The notes below the pieces were generated by a model. It saw only the letters and a program-made list of their open reading frames with translations, did no database searches and was not told the DNA's origin. A stretch of 64,000 nucleotides of DNA, taken from Olsenella urininfantis. Its GTDB lineage: Bacteria; Actinomycetota; Coriobacteriia; Coriobacteriales; Atopobiaceae. Location of the stretch: contig NZ_LT732540.1 in NCBI RefSeq assembly GCF_900155635.1, positions 215,661 to 279,660 of the forward strand, in the 5' to 3' direction. A program made the position numbers and the translations under genes. This document shows positions 44,191 through 52,356 of the stretch, one piece after another. The stretch's first letter is position 1. Every line of letters begins with the position of its first letter.

Positions 44191-44526
44191 CTATGGACGT
44201 CCGGTCAGGCGTGCCCTGAGGGTGTCAAGGCCGTGGTGCACGGTCATGAGCGGGTGCCGCAGCAGCATGCGCGGCCCTGAGTAGCGCATGACCTGCCTGA
44301 TCGCCTCCTTTTGGCGAGGTGCGTAGCAGTGCACCTTGCATTGGGAGCAGAAGGTCTTGGTGGCCATGAGGGGACAGCGCTCTATGCGGGCGAGGGCGTA
44401 GTCCCTCAGCGCGGCGCAGTCAGGGCAGAGCCGATCTCCGCTGTGGTGACGGTCATGGCAGTAGAGCCCGATCATCTGCTCCACCACGAGCCGCTCTCGC
44501 AGTCTCTTCTTCTCGACGTCAATCAT
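44191..44526 (-). CDS. ygbA-like: YgbA family (nitrous oxide-stimulated promoter) protein
   Basis: A 111-aa protein rich in Cys and His: YCHDRHHSG, LCPDCAAL, CPLMATKTFCSQCKVHCY. The arrangement fits the YgbA/PF11756 family, whose expression in E. coli responds to nitrosative stress and which probably binds a metal centre. The ATG at 44526 has AGGAGG upstream and lies 13 bp after the cation diffusion facilitator stop, so the two form an operon. A link to metal stress is inferred from that pairing. Confidence 0.82.
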   Translation of the reverse strand: MIDVEKKRLRERLVVEQMIGLYCHDRHHSGDRLCPDCAALRDYALARIERCPLMATKTFCSQCKVHCYAPRQKEAIRQVMRYSGPRMLLRHPLMTVHHGLDTLRARLTGRP

Positions 44527-44539
44527 CTGCGCCTCCTGT

Positions 44540-45715
44540 CTAGGACTCTGGCGAGACGAAGCCCGAGTCAATGGTCAGGGAGCACTCCGCCCCAGGGACG
44601 CGCAGACGCACCAGGGACTCAACCAGCTCCCTGAGGTCGTCGTCGCTGACCTCAAGCTGGGGTGGCTTGGCGCAATCCAGGGAGACGCGTATGAGGCCGC
44701 GGTCGCGCGTCACGCTCACGTCGTGTATCTCCAGCTCTCGATCGAGCTCCGCGAGCCTCTCGGCAAGCCAGTTGCGCAGGTCCTCGTCGCCGCGATGGGT
44801 CTCGATGGGGTCGCAGTGAAGGATGGTGCGCAGGTGCTCGTCGGTGAGCAGGTCTCGCTCGATGGCGTCAAGCACCTTGTGGGTCTCACGCACGGTGGCG
44901 TCCGCTGCCATCTCCACGTGGGCGCTGGCAAACTGACGACCCGGCCCGTAGTCGTGTATGAGCAGGTCATGGGTTCCAAGTACGCCGGGGTACGAGAGAA
45001 TGCGCTCGTGCACGCGGCATACCAGCTCGGGCGAGGGCGTGCGGCCCAGCAGCGGGTCAATCGTGTCATGTATGAGCCCGATGCCGCTGACGATGATGAA
45101 GGCGGCAACGGCAAGGCCCGCCCAACCGTCCAGGTCGAGGCCCGTGTATCGAGAGACGAGGCCTGCGGCCAGCACGGCGGAGCTTGTCAGGACGTCGTTT
45201 CTGGAGTCTGCCGCCGTGGCCTCGAGCGCCACCGACCCTATGAGCTTCGACAGCCTGAGGTTGAAGCGGGACATCCAGAGCTTGACCGCAATGGAGAGCA
45301 GCAGCGCAAGGATGGCGGCAAGGTCAAACGCAGGAGCCTCTGGCGAGACGATCCTCTCCACGGAGCTGCGGCCCAGCTGCAGCCCCACGGCAACGATGAG
45401 CGTCGAAACCACCATGCCCGCCAGGTACTCGATGCGGCCATGGCCATAGGGGTGCTCCTCGTCGGCCGGACGGCCCGCCAGCCTGAAGCCGATGAGGCTG
45501 ACCAGGTTGCTCGAGGCGTCGGACAGGTTGTTCACGGCGTCGGCAACCACGGAGACCGAGCCCAGCGTCATCCCCACGAATCCCTTGGTGAGACTGAGCA
45601 GGAGGTTGAGCACGATGCAGCTGATGCTGGAGAGGTTCCCCACCGACATGCGAGCGGCAGGGGAGCTGGGGCGCCCCTCGTCCTTCACGAAGGTCCTGAT
45701 TAGCCAATCGCCCAA
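44540..45715 (-). CDS. Cation diffusion facilitator family metal exporter
   Basis: A 391-aa CDF protein with six helices. The metal-binding Asp/His pairs are present: DAVNNLSDASSN in helix 2, HPYGHGRIEYLAG, and DSRNDVLTSSAV in helix 5. A long C-terminal cytoplasmic domain of about 170 residues has many acidic residues and is about 80 residues longer than the standard CDF domain. It exports Zn, Fe, Co or Mn in exchange for protons. The start is TTG (45713-45715), preceded by GGGAGG. It is co-transcribed with the ygbA-like gene. Zn specificity is not certain. Confidence 0.9.
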   Translation of the reverse strand: MGDWLIRTFVKDEGRPSSPAARMSVGNLSSISCIVLNLLLSLTKGFVGMTLGSVSVVADAVNNLSDASSNLVSLIGFRLAGRPADEEHPYGHGRIEYLAGMVVSTLIVAVGLQLGRSSVERIVSPEAPAFDLAAILALLLSIAVKLWMSRFNLRLSKLIGSVALEATAADSRNDVLTSSAVLAAGLVSRYTGLDLDGWAGLAVAAFIIVSGIGLIHDTIDPLLGRTPSPELVCRVHERILSYPGVLGTHDLLIHDYGPGRQFASAHVEMAADATVRETHKVLDAIERDLLTDEHLRTILHCDPIETHRGDEDLRNWLAERLAELDRELEIHDVSVTRDRGLIRVSLDCAKPPQLEVSDDDLRELVESLVRLRVPGAECSLTIDSGFVSPES

Positions 45716-46029
45716 GGTTCCTCCCGATTCCTGCGAGCGCCTGGTGGCGCATGGGGTCCTTGTACCCTATACCAGAGGCCTCCCTTTTGCCATCCCGTGC
45801 CGTGTCCCTGCGAAAACCGTCAGTGGCAGACCGACCGGGAGGGCAAAGAGGGAGCATCCCTCCAAAATGGCCTCACCAGGTCGTCGATGGGTGACGGACC
45901 TTCGCACCACCTGCGGCGGCCGGCGAGAGGGGACTTCCGCTCCTTGTGAGATTCGCCCCGAGGCAGTGGGTTCTCGTCCGGTCTGCGGGCTACACTCGTT
46001 GGGGTACACCCACAACGCGCAGGAGAGCC
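45716..46029. other. Divergent promoter region of cdf and pcrA
   Basis: A 314-bp gap. A TACACT near 45991 could be the pcrA -10, and GGTATAGGGT (minus strand, near 45765-45775) could serve the CDF gene, but neither has a convincing -35. I see no repeat box, palindrome or small gene in it. Confidence 0.3.
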
Positions 46030-48645
46030 ATGCCAAGCTTCAACGAGTTCCAAGCCAGCCTGTTTGCCAGCCAGGGGGAATCCGCCCTCCTGCCGATACA
46101 TGGTGCCAAGGCGGTGCCTGCCGAGGCGGGCCACAGGCCTCCGGCGCAAGCCGACCACCAGGCATCCGCCCTGCCTGCGCAGAGCGCGTCTGGGTCGAGC
46201 ATAGACCTCGGCGGCCTCAACCCCGCCCAGCGCAAGGCCGCCGAGTGCACCCGTGGGCCCCTGCTGGTTCTGGCTGGCGCGGGCTCTGGCAAGACGCGCG
46301 TGCTCACCTTCCGCATAGCCCACATGATTGCCGACGAGGGCGTGCGTCCCTGGCAGGTGCTGGCCATCACCTTCACCAACAAGGCGGCGGCAGAGATGCG
46401 CGAGCGCCTGGACGCCCTGCTTCCCGGAGGCACGCGCGGCATGTGGGTCTGCACCTTCCACGCCATGTGCGTGCGCATGCTGAGGGAGGACGGCGAGCTC
46501 CTGGGCTTCGGGCCCAATTTCACCATCTATGACGACGATGACTCCAAGCGCCTGGTCAAGGCCATCATGAGCGACCTCGACATAGACCAGAAGCACTTCC
46601 CCCTGCCGGCGGTGCGCTCCATGATCAGCCAGGCAAAGAACGCCCTGGTGATGCCGGACGAGATGGAGGGGCAGGCCAGCTCGCCCCAGCAGCGCGCGGC
46701 GGCTCGCGTCTACCGCGCCCTGCAGCGCAGGCTCGAGCGAGCCAACGCCATGGACTTCGATGACCTGCTCGTCAAGACCTACGAGCTGCTGAGCAAGTAT
46801 CCCGAGGTGCTCGACCGCTACCAAGAGCGCTTCCGCCAGATCAGCGTGGACGAGTATCAGGACACCAACGCGGTGCAGTACGCCATCACCAACCTCCTGG
46901 CCCGCAAGTACCAGAACCTCATGGTGGTGGGCGACGACGACCAGTCGATCTACTCCTGGCGCGGTGCGGACATCACCAACATCCTGAGCTTTCGCCATGA
47001 CTACCCCAACGCCCTGGTTGTCAAGCTGGAGCAGAACTACCGCTCCTTCGGCCACATCCTCAACGCGGCAAACGCCGTGGTGCGCAACAACTCGCGCCGA
47101 GAGGAGAAGCGCCTGTTCACGGATCGCGGCGATGGCGAGAGGATCGAGCTCTTCCAGGCCGCAGACGAGCGCGACGAGGGTCGCTGGATTGGGTCGGAGA
47201 TAGAGAAGCTTCATGATGGGGGCATCGGCTACGACGACGTTGCGGTCTTCTATCGCACTAATGCGCAGTCGCGCATCCTGGAAGACATGTTCCTGCGTGC
47301 GGGCGTGCCCTACAAGATCGTGGGAGGCACGCGCTTCTTCGATCGCGCGGAGATTCGCGACGTGATGGCCTATCTCAAGCTTGTGGTGAACCCGGATGAC
47401 GACGTGAGCGCCCTGCGTGTGGTCAACACGCCGCGGCGTGGCGTGGGAACCACCTCGATCAGCAAGGTGAGGTCCTACGCCGCCGAGAGGGGCGTCTCAT
47501 TCTTCTCGGCCGCCCAGGCCTGCGTGGGGGAGCCGGGGCTCCTGGGTGCCAAGGCGAGAGGGGGCCTCGCGGAGTTCACGGGCGCCATCGAGGGGGGACG
47601 GAAGTTCAGAGGAGAGCTCGCCCGCGTGGTCGAGGCAATCATCGAGAAGGCCGGCATCATCAAGGCCTACGAGGCCGAGCAGAGCATGGAGGCGGACGGC
47701 CGCATAGAGAACGTCCGTGAGTTCCTTGGCGTGGCCCAGGAGTTCGACGAGACCCACGACGACGTGGCAGAGACCCTGGAGAGCCTCCAGCAGCTCAGGG
47801 CAGCCGGTGCCCTTAACCCGTCCGCGGGCCAAGCTCCCTCGGCCGCCGCCGTCACGCCATCGCACGATGGCGAGTCGCGACAGCGAGTGAGCGCAGCGAA
47901 CGCCGAGCCATCAGGCGATGGCGTGACGGCGCCCGCGGCCGCAGAGAAGCTTCCCGCCTTCATGGAGTGGCTGGCCCTGCGCTCGGACCTCGACGCGCTT
48001 GCCGGGCAGTCGAGTGCCATCACCATGATGACGGTGCACTCCGCCAAGGGCCTTGAGTTCCCCGTGGTCTTCGTTGCGGGCATGGAAGACGGGATCTTCC
48101 CGCACAGGGCCCACGAGGAGGACCCCGCGTCTCTCGAGGAGGAGAGGAGGCTGGCCTACGTTGCCATCACACGTGCGGAGAGGAAGCTCTACCTCACCTA
48201 TGCCGCCACGCGTCACGTGTTTGGCTCCGTGCAGACCAATCCGAGGAGCCGCTTCCTCAACGAGATTCCGCCTGAGGACGTGCACGCCACGGGCGTTGGC
48301 TCCTCTGGCTTCTCGGGAGTCGGCTGGGAGAAGCGGGGAGACCGCCATGGCACCTATGGGTCGGGCAGGGGCTCGGAGGTCTATGGGGGCAACGTCTTTG
48401 GCTCGCGCACGCGCTCGACGGGCGGAAGCCCCTCAACGAGGCCCGTGGCGCCCGCGCCCATCAAGAGAGACGGCAGCAAGGCCGCCGAAGGCTTCTCTCC
48501 AGGGGACAAGGTCTCTCACAAGACCTTTGGGCCTGGCGTGGTGAAGGCCGCATCGGGCGACACCATAGAGGTCTTCTTCACGCGCACCGGCAAGACCAAG
48601 AAGCTGATGAAGGGCTTTGCGCCCATAGTGAAGATCGAGGGGTAG
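46030..48645 (+). CDS. pcrA: UvrD/PcrA-type ATP-dependent DNA helicase with in-frame palindromic insert
   Basis: An 871-aa superfamily 1 helicase for repair and replication restart. Motifs: GLNPAQRKAAE, Walker A VLAGAGSGKTRVLTFR, ITFTNKAAAEMRERL, Walker B VDEYQDTNAVQY, DDDQSIYSWRGA, LEQNYRS, TVHSAKGLEFPVVFVAGME, and VAITRAERKLYLTYA. About 60 N-terminal residues before the first motif are extra. Residues 607-634 (AVTPSHDGESRQRV...) are encoded by an inverted-repeat element in the linker before the last helicase motifs and look foreign. The C-terminal Tudor-like RNA polymerase-binding module ends the protein (VSHKTFGPGVVKAASGD). AGGAGAG precedes the ATG. Confidence 0.94.
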   Translation: MPSFNEFQASLFASQGESALLPIHGAKAVPAEAGHRPPAQADHQASALPAQSASGSSIDLGGLNPAQRKAAECTRGPLLVLAGAGSGKTRVLTFRIAHMIADEGVRPWQVLAITFTNKAAAEMRERLDALLPGGTRGMWVCTFHAMCVRMLREDGELLGFGPNFTIYDDDDSKRLVKAIMSDLDIDQKHFPLPAVRSMISQAKNALVMPDEMEGQASSPQQRAAARVYRALQRRLERANAMDFDDLLVKTYELLSKYPEVLDRYQERFRQISVDEYQDTNAVQYAITNLLARKYQNLMVVGDDDQSIYSWRGADITNILSFRHDYPNALVVKLEQNYRSFGHILNAANAVVRNNSRREEKRLFTDRGDGERIELFQAADERDEGRWIGSEIEKLHDGGIGYDDVAVFYRTNAQSRILEDMFLRAGVPYKIVGGTRFFDRAEIRDVMAYLKLVVNPDDDVSALRVVNTPRRGVGTTSISKVRSYAAERGVSFFSAAQACVGEPGLLGAKARGGLAEFTGAIEGGRKFRGELARVVEAIIEKAGIIKAYEAEQSMEADGRIENVREFLGVAQEFDETHDDVAETLESLQQLRAAGALNPSAGQAPSAAAVTPSHDGESRQRVSAANAEPSGDGVTAPAAAEKLPAFMEWLALRSDLDALAGQSSAITMMTVHSAKGLEFPVVFVAGMEDGIFPHRAHEEDPASLEEERRLAYVAITRAERKLYLTYAATRHVFGSVQTNPRSRFLNEIPPEDVHATGVGSSGFSGVGWEKRGDRHGTYGSGRGSEVYGGNVFGSRTRSTGGSPSTRPVAPAPIKRDGSKAAEGFSPGDKVSHKTFGPGVVKAASGDTIEVFFTRTGKTKKLMKGFAPIVKIEG
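47847..47931. repeat. Palindromic element inserted in frame within pcrA
   Basis: A 17-bp perfect inverted repeat (CGCCGTCACGCCATCGC at 47847-47863 with its complement at 47915-47931) encloses 51 bp that contains a second inverted pair (GATGGC near 47866-47871, GCCATC at 47907-47912). Length is 85 bp and it is read through as about 28 residues. Its low complexity (CGCGACAGCGAGTGAGCGCAG) differs from the surrounding gene. Confidence 0.8.
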
Positions 48646-48649
48646 CGCC

Positions 48650-49426
48650 ATGGCTGGAGTCGCGTTGGGTGCGGGCGATCTTATCTCCCACGTGGTGACG
48701 TTGGCCGTTGCCGCCTGCGCCGCCATTCTGGTGCAGCACTTTGTGGTGGGCGCCGCCCGCAAGGCCATAGATGGCTCAAACCTGCCCTCTGCCACCATCT
48801 TCATCAACCTTCTGAGGGCCCTGGTCTGGGCTTTCGCGCTCCTTGCCGTGCTCAAGCCAGTATTTGGGGTCGAGCCCACGGCCTTCATCACGGCCTTGGG
48901 CGTCACCTCCCTGGTGGTCTCCCTGGGCCTGCAGGACACCATCTCAAACTTGGTGGGGGGCCTGGGGCTGATGACCGCCCGGGTGGTGAAGCCGGGGGAC
49001 CAGGTTGGCGTGGGCAGCGTGACGGGCGAGGTGGTGGACGTGACCTGGAGGTCCACCCTGGTGCGCTCGCGGGGCGGGAGCGTGGACCTCATTCCCAACT
49101 CCGTGCTCAACAAGACGGGGCTTACCAGGCGAACGCGCTGGCAGGTGACGTGCGCGGACCTCCCCTTCGCCGTTGCTTCGGGCAATGACCTTGACCGGGT
49201 CGCGCAGGACATACGCGACGCTGCCGCACGAGAGCTTGCGGGCTTGCTCGAGCCCGTCTTTGAGGTGGAGGTCGTCTTCACTGAGTTCACGCCTCGCGCG
49301 GCGCTTGGGGTCGTGCACCTTCACGTCAAGGATGACGTCGTTCCCTCGCACGCGGTGGACCGCCTGGCGCGAGCGATCGCGAACTGCCCCTGGATGGCCT
49401 ATACGCAGGGCGACTCTCTCGCCTGA
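48650..49426 (+). CDS. MscS-family mechanosensitive ion channel
   Basis: A 258-aa small-conductance channel. Helices: ISHVVTLAVAACAAILVQHF, TIFINLLRALVWAFALLAVL, and the pore helix AFITALGVTSLVVSLGLQDTISNLVGGLGL, which matches the TM3 glycine/alanine pattern. The beta domain starts VVKPGDQVGVGSVTGEVVDV and includes VDLIPNSVL. It releases solutes on hypo-osmotic shock. The ATG is 4 bp after the pcrA stop, so it may be co-transcribed with pcrA. Confidence 0.93.
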   Translation: MAGVALGAGDLISHVVTLAVAACAAILVQHFVVGAARKAIDGSNLPSATIFINLLRALVWAFALLAVLKPVFGVEPTAFITALGVTSLVVSLGLQDTISNLVGGLGLMTARVVKPGDQVGVGSVTGEVVDVTWRSTLVRSRGGSVDLIPNSVLNKTGLTRRTRWQVTCADLPFAVASGNDLDRVAQDIRDAAARELAGLLEPVFEVEVVFTEFTPRAALGVVHLHVKDDVVPSHAVDRLARAIANCPWMAYTQGDSLA

Positions 49427-49446
49427 CGCGACTGCATCATGACGCA

Positions 49447-49490
49447 GGGGAGGCGGGCCGGCACCAATCTGGTTGCCGGCCCGCCTCCCC
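49447..49490. terminator. Terminator between mscS and the RHH gene
   Basis: A 17-bp perfect stem (49447-49463 with 49474-49490) between convergent genes. No clear T-tract. Confidence 0.8.
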
Positions 49491-49491
49491 A

Positions 49492-49668
49492 CTAGGGTCT
49501 TCCCTCGGCCCTGCGCCGCTCGGGGATCCTGCCCGATCTTCTCAGCGCGTCCTTCAGGATGAACTCCACCTGCGCGTTCGCGCTGCGCATGTCATCCTTT
49601 GCCCAGAGCTCTATGGCCTCCCAGACCTCGGGGTCTATGCGCAGAGGGTACTGCTTGCGCCCTGCCAT
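49492..49668 (-). CDS. Arc-type ribbon-helix-helix small protein
   Basis: A 58-aa protein (MAGRKQYPLRIDPEVWEAIE...) with the Arc/MetJ pattern: a strand KQYPLRID, a helix EVWEAIELWAKDD, then NAQVEFILKDALRRSG. Such proteins bind DNA as dimers or act as antitoxins. No toxin gene adjoins it. It starts right after the SPFH gene stop; the ATG at 49668 has GAGAGA upstream, and a GTG at 49683 overlapping that stop region is possible. It is probably co-transcribed with the SPFH gene. Confidence 0.82.
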   Translation of the reverse strand: MAGRKQYPLRIDPEVWEAIELWAKDDMRSANAQVEFILKDALRRSGRIPERRRAEGRP

Positions 49669-49684
49669 GGCATCTCTCGCCACC

Positions 49685-50689
49685 CTACTGATAGAGGGAG
49701 CCGGTGTTCAGCACGGGTTGCGCCTCTGACTCGCCACAGAGCACCACCATCAGGTTGGAGGCCATGACCGCCTTGCGGTCGTCGTCAAACTCCACTATCC
49801 CGCCCTCGGAAAGCTGCGAGAGGGCCATGTCAACCATGCTGACGGCACCCTCCACTATCTTCTTGCGGGCGGCGATCACGGCGTCGGCCTGCTGGCGGCG
49901 CAGCATGGCCTGGGCGATCTCGGGCGCGTAGGCGAGGTGGGTCAGGCGTGCGTCGTCCACGGACACGCCTGCCACGGCCAGCTTGCGGTCGAGCTCGGCC
50001 TTGAGCGCCTCGGAGACCTCCTCGATGTTGGAGCGAAGGGTGATGGAGGTGTTGCTCTCGTCCTCGTCCTCCATGTGATCGTAGGCGTAGATACTGGCCA
50101 CGTGGCGAAGGGCGGTCTCGGTCTGCATGGAGACGAAGCTCTCGTAATCGTCCACGTCGAAGGCGGCCTTGGCGGTGTCGGCCACGCGCCAAACCACCAC
50201 GGTGGCGATCTCGATGGGGTTGCCCATCTTGTCATTCACCTTGAGTCGCTCGCCGTTGAGGGTGCGGGCGCGGGTGGAGATCTTGGAGATGTGTGAGTGG
50301 GACTTGCCCAGGCTCACGCCAGACTCGCTGACCTCGATGCCCGTGTCGCCAGAGCTCCTGCCCAGGCTCTTGGCGTAGAAGGGGTTGGCCCACCTCAGGC
50401 CCTCGTCTCGAACGGTGCCCACGTACTTGCCGAAGAGCACGCAGACGCGCGCCTGGCCAGGCTGCAGAGAGAAGAAGCCGCAGCTCACGATGATGGCTCC
50501 TACCATAAGGAGGATGCTGAGGGCAAGCTTCGCCCCCGTGAACTCCGGTGCTGAGTAGCCCAGCTCCTCGTAGGTGTCAAGGGTTATGATGCTTCTGACG
50601 AACATCCAGACGGATACGGCATACATGCCCAGGTTGACGAACAGCATGACCCAGCCCGAAGGTGCGACCAGCTTCTTCTCCGTGCTCAT
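49685..50689 (-). CDS. SPFH-domain membrane protein (slipin/prohibitin-like)
   Basis: A 334-aa protein with two N-terminal helices (WVMLFVNLGMYAVSVWMFV; LALSILLMVGAIIVSCGFF) and an SPFH domain (PGQARVCVLFGKYVGTVRDEG, LKVNDKMGNPIEIATVVVWR, VSMQTETALRHVASIYA). The C-terminus has ARLTHLAYAPEIAQAMLRRQ and an ATPase-independent coiled segment. It likely forms membrane rings of unknown use. AAGGAG precedes the ATG. It is distinct from the flotillin at 42598 and is followed by the RHH gene. Confidence 0.88.
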   Translation of the reverse strand: MSTEKKLVAPSGWVMLFVNLGMYAVSVWMFVRSIITLDTYEELGYSAPEFTGAKLALSILLMVGAIIVSCGFFSLQPGQARVCVLFGKYVGTVRDEGLRWANPFYAKSLGRSSGDTGIEVSESGVSLGKSHSHISKISTRARTLNGERLKVNDKMGNPIEIATVVVWRVADTAKAAFDVDDYESFVSMQTETALRHVASIYAYDHMEDEDESNTSITLRSNIEEVSEALKAELDRKLAVAGVSVDDARLTHLAYAPEIAQAMLRRQQADAVIAARKKIVEGAVSMVDMALSQLSEGGIVEFDDDRKAVMASNLMVVLCGESEAQPVLNTGSLYQ

Positions 50690-50819
50690 CTCACGTTCTC
50701 CTTCAGTAGTGAGGGGCCGCTCTTCCCTGTGAAGGCGCTGCCCTCGCTGATGTCTGAATGATATCACTTTAGTTTCTCATGACAAGGGTTTTGCTTGCCT
50801 CAGGCGGTGCGCCTCCGCG

Positions 50820-51023
50820 GGTGGGTCAACACGCACTTTTCGGCCGAGAGGGGTCCGTGACGTCGCATTGGCCCACCTGATACGCTCCCACGAGTGGGCA
50901 GACACGCGCTTTCCAGCGCCAGCGGGCCGAAAACGCCGTGTGCGCCCACCCAGGGGCGCTTCACAGGTGGGCCAATGCACGGCTCTCGGGCAGGTGAGCG
51001 CTGTAATTGCGTGTTTGCCCACC
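50820..51023. repeat. 204-bp array 2: three 58-bp dyad units, period 73 bp
   Basis: Units at 50820-50877, 50893-50950, 50966-51023, with 15-bp spacers. The left boxes are GGTGGGTCAACACGC, AGTGGGCAGACACGC and GGTGGGCCAATGCAC; right boxes are their approximate complements (for example TCGCATTGGCCCACC). Inner 28-mers are dissimilar. It lies in the divergent gap between the SPFH gene (131 bp) and luxS (110 bp). The remaining parts, 50690-50819 and 51024-51132, show no other feature beyond the luxS ribosome site. Confidence 0.9.
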
Positions 51024-51132
51024 GGGCGCCGTCCTTGCCGCCTCTCAAGACGCTAAGCTGTTGCATGAAAACCATCCCCGAGCGCAGGGTCCGTCGTCCC
51101 GCACGCCGCCGGCGCAAAGAAGGAGCTCAACC

Positions 51133-51618
51133 ATGGAGAAGATTGCAAGCTTCCAGATCGACCACCTGCACCTGGAGCCCGGCGTCTACGTGAGCAGGGT
51201 GGACTCATGGAACGGGGTGGACGTCACCACCTTTGACCTACGCCTTACCGCCCCCAACCAGGAGCCTCCCATGGACAGTGCTGCCATGCACGCCCTGGAG
51301 CACCTGGGCGCAACCTTCCTGCGCAACGATCCCAGCTGGAAGGACCGTGTGGTCTACTTTGGCCCCATGGGCTGCCGCACGGGCTTTTACCTGCTGCTCT
51401 TTGGGAGCTTCGAGTCAAAGGACGTAATCGGCCTCGTCACCTCGCTCTTCGAGTTCGCAGAGTCCTTCGAGGGGGACATCCCCGGTGCCCGCCCCGAGGA
51501 GTGTGGCAACTGGCATGACAGCGACCTCATGCAGGCGCGGTGGTGGGCTCGCCGCTATCTTGCCGGCACCTTGCGTGGAATAGACGAGAGGCACCTCAGC
51601 TACCCCCATGCATTCTAG
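51133..51618 (+). CDS. luxS: S-ribosylhomocysteine lyase (LuxS)
   Basis: Cleaves S-ribosylhomocysteine to homocysteine and the AI-2 precursor. The 161-aa protein has the metal motif HALEH (His53, Glu56, His57), GPMGCRTGFYLLL with the catalytic Cys, and the third ligand Cys in EECGNWHD. AAGGAG precedes the ATG at 51133. It is followed after 23 bp by pfs, which makes its substrate, an arrangement that confirms the activated methyl cycle. Array 2 lies just upstream. Confidence 0.95.
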   Translation: MEKIASFQIDHLHLEPGVYVSRVDSWNGVDVTTFDLRLTAPNQEPPMDSAAMHALEHLGATFLRNDPSWKDRVVYFGPMGCRTGFYLLLFGSFESKDVIGLVTSLFEFAESFEGDIPGARPEECGNWHDSDLMQARWWARRYLAGTLRGIDERHLSYPHAF

Positions 51619-51641
51619 GTCCGAAGGTGGAAGGAACCATC

Positions 51642-52346
51642 ATGAAGCTTGGCATCATAGGCGCCATGGATGTGGAGGTTGCACTGCTCAAGGAGCATCT
51701 GGCGGATGCCCGCCAGGTCCGTCGTGCGGGCATGGAGTTCAGCGAGGGATCGCTGGCCGGACTTCCCGTCGTGGTGGTGAGGTGTGGCGTGGGGAAGGTG
51801 AACGCTGCCCTCTGCGCGCAGGTGCTCGCGGACCTCTTTGAGGTGACCCACGTGGTGAACACGGGGGTCGCCGGCTCCCTGGACAATGCCATCGACATCG
51901 GCGACGTGGTGGTCTCGGTTGATGCCGTCCACCACGACATGGACGTAAGCGCGCTGGGATATGCTACCGGACAGGTGCCCGGCCTTCCCGTCCTGGCCTT
52001 TCCCGCAGACCTGCTGCTGCGTCAGACGGCGCTTGCGGCGGCAGCTGAGGTTGCCTCTGACATACGGGCCTTCGAGGGGCGCGTTGCCTCGGGCGACCAG
52101 TTCATCGGGTCTGCCAAGAGAAGGGAGGAGATCGCCGCCTGCCTCCATGCCCGCTGCGCCGAGATGGAAGGTGCGTCCATCGCACACGCCTGCTGGTTGA
52201 ACGGCGTGCCCTTTGTGGTGGTGCGTGCCATCTCGGACAAGGCCGACGGCTCGTCCACGGTTGACTATCCCAGCTTCGAGAGGTCTGCCGCCGAGCATTG
52301 CGCCCGCATCGTGGAGCGCATGGCGGCAGCACTCGCCTGCGAATGA
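51642..52346 (+). CDS. mtnN: 5'-methylthioadenosine/S-adenosylhomocysteine nucleosidase
   Basis: Hydrolyses SAH and MTA, releasing adenine and feeding LuxS. The 234-aa protein shows IGAMDVEVALLKEHL (catalytic Glu), VGKVNAALCAQVL, NTGVAGSLD, CAEMEGASIAHACW and VRAISDKADG (catalytic Asp). GGAAGGAACC precedes the ATG. It is co-transcribed with luxS. 11 bp separate its stop from the convergent DegV gene. Confidence 0.94.
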   Translation: MKLGIIGAMDVEVALLKEHLADARQVRRAGMEFSEGSLAGLPVVVVRCGVGKVNAALCAQVLADLFEVTHVVNTGVAGSLDNAIDIGDVVVSVDAVHHDMDVSALGYATGQVPGLPVLAFPADLLLRQTALAAAAEVASDIRAFEGRVASGDQFIGSAKRREEIAACLHARCAEMEGASIAHACWLNGVPFVVVRAISDKADGSSTVDYPSFERSAAEHCARIVERMAAALACE

Positions 52347-52356
52347 GGAACCGGGG

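Noticed and set aside
46030..48645. Frameshift or split gene at the pcrA insert
   Set aside because: The frame continues through the element without a stop, and motifs on both sides are in the same frame.
50820..51023. CRISPR array interpretation of the 58-bp repeats
   Set aside because: Repeats are dyads with only about 15 conserved bases at each end, the 15-bp spacers are too short, there are exactly three units at each of three loci, and no cas gene is in the window.
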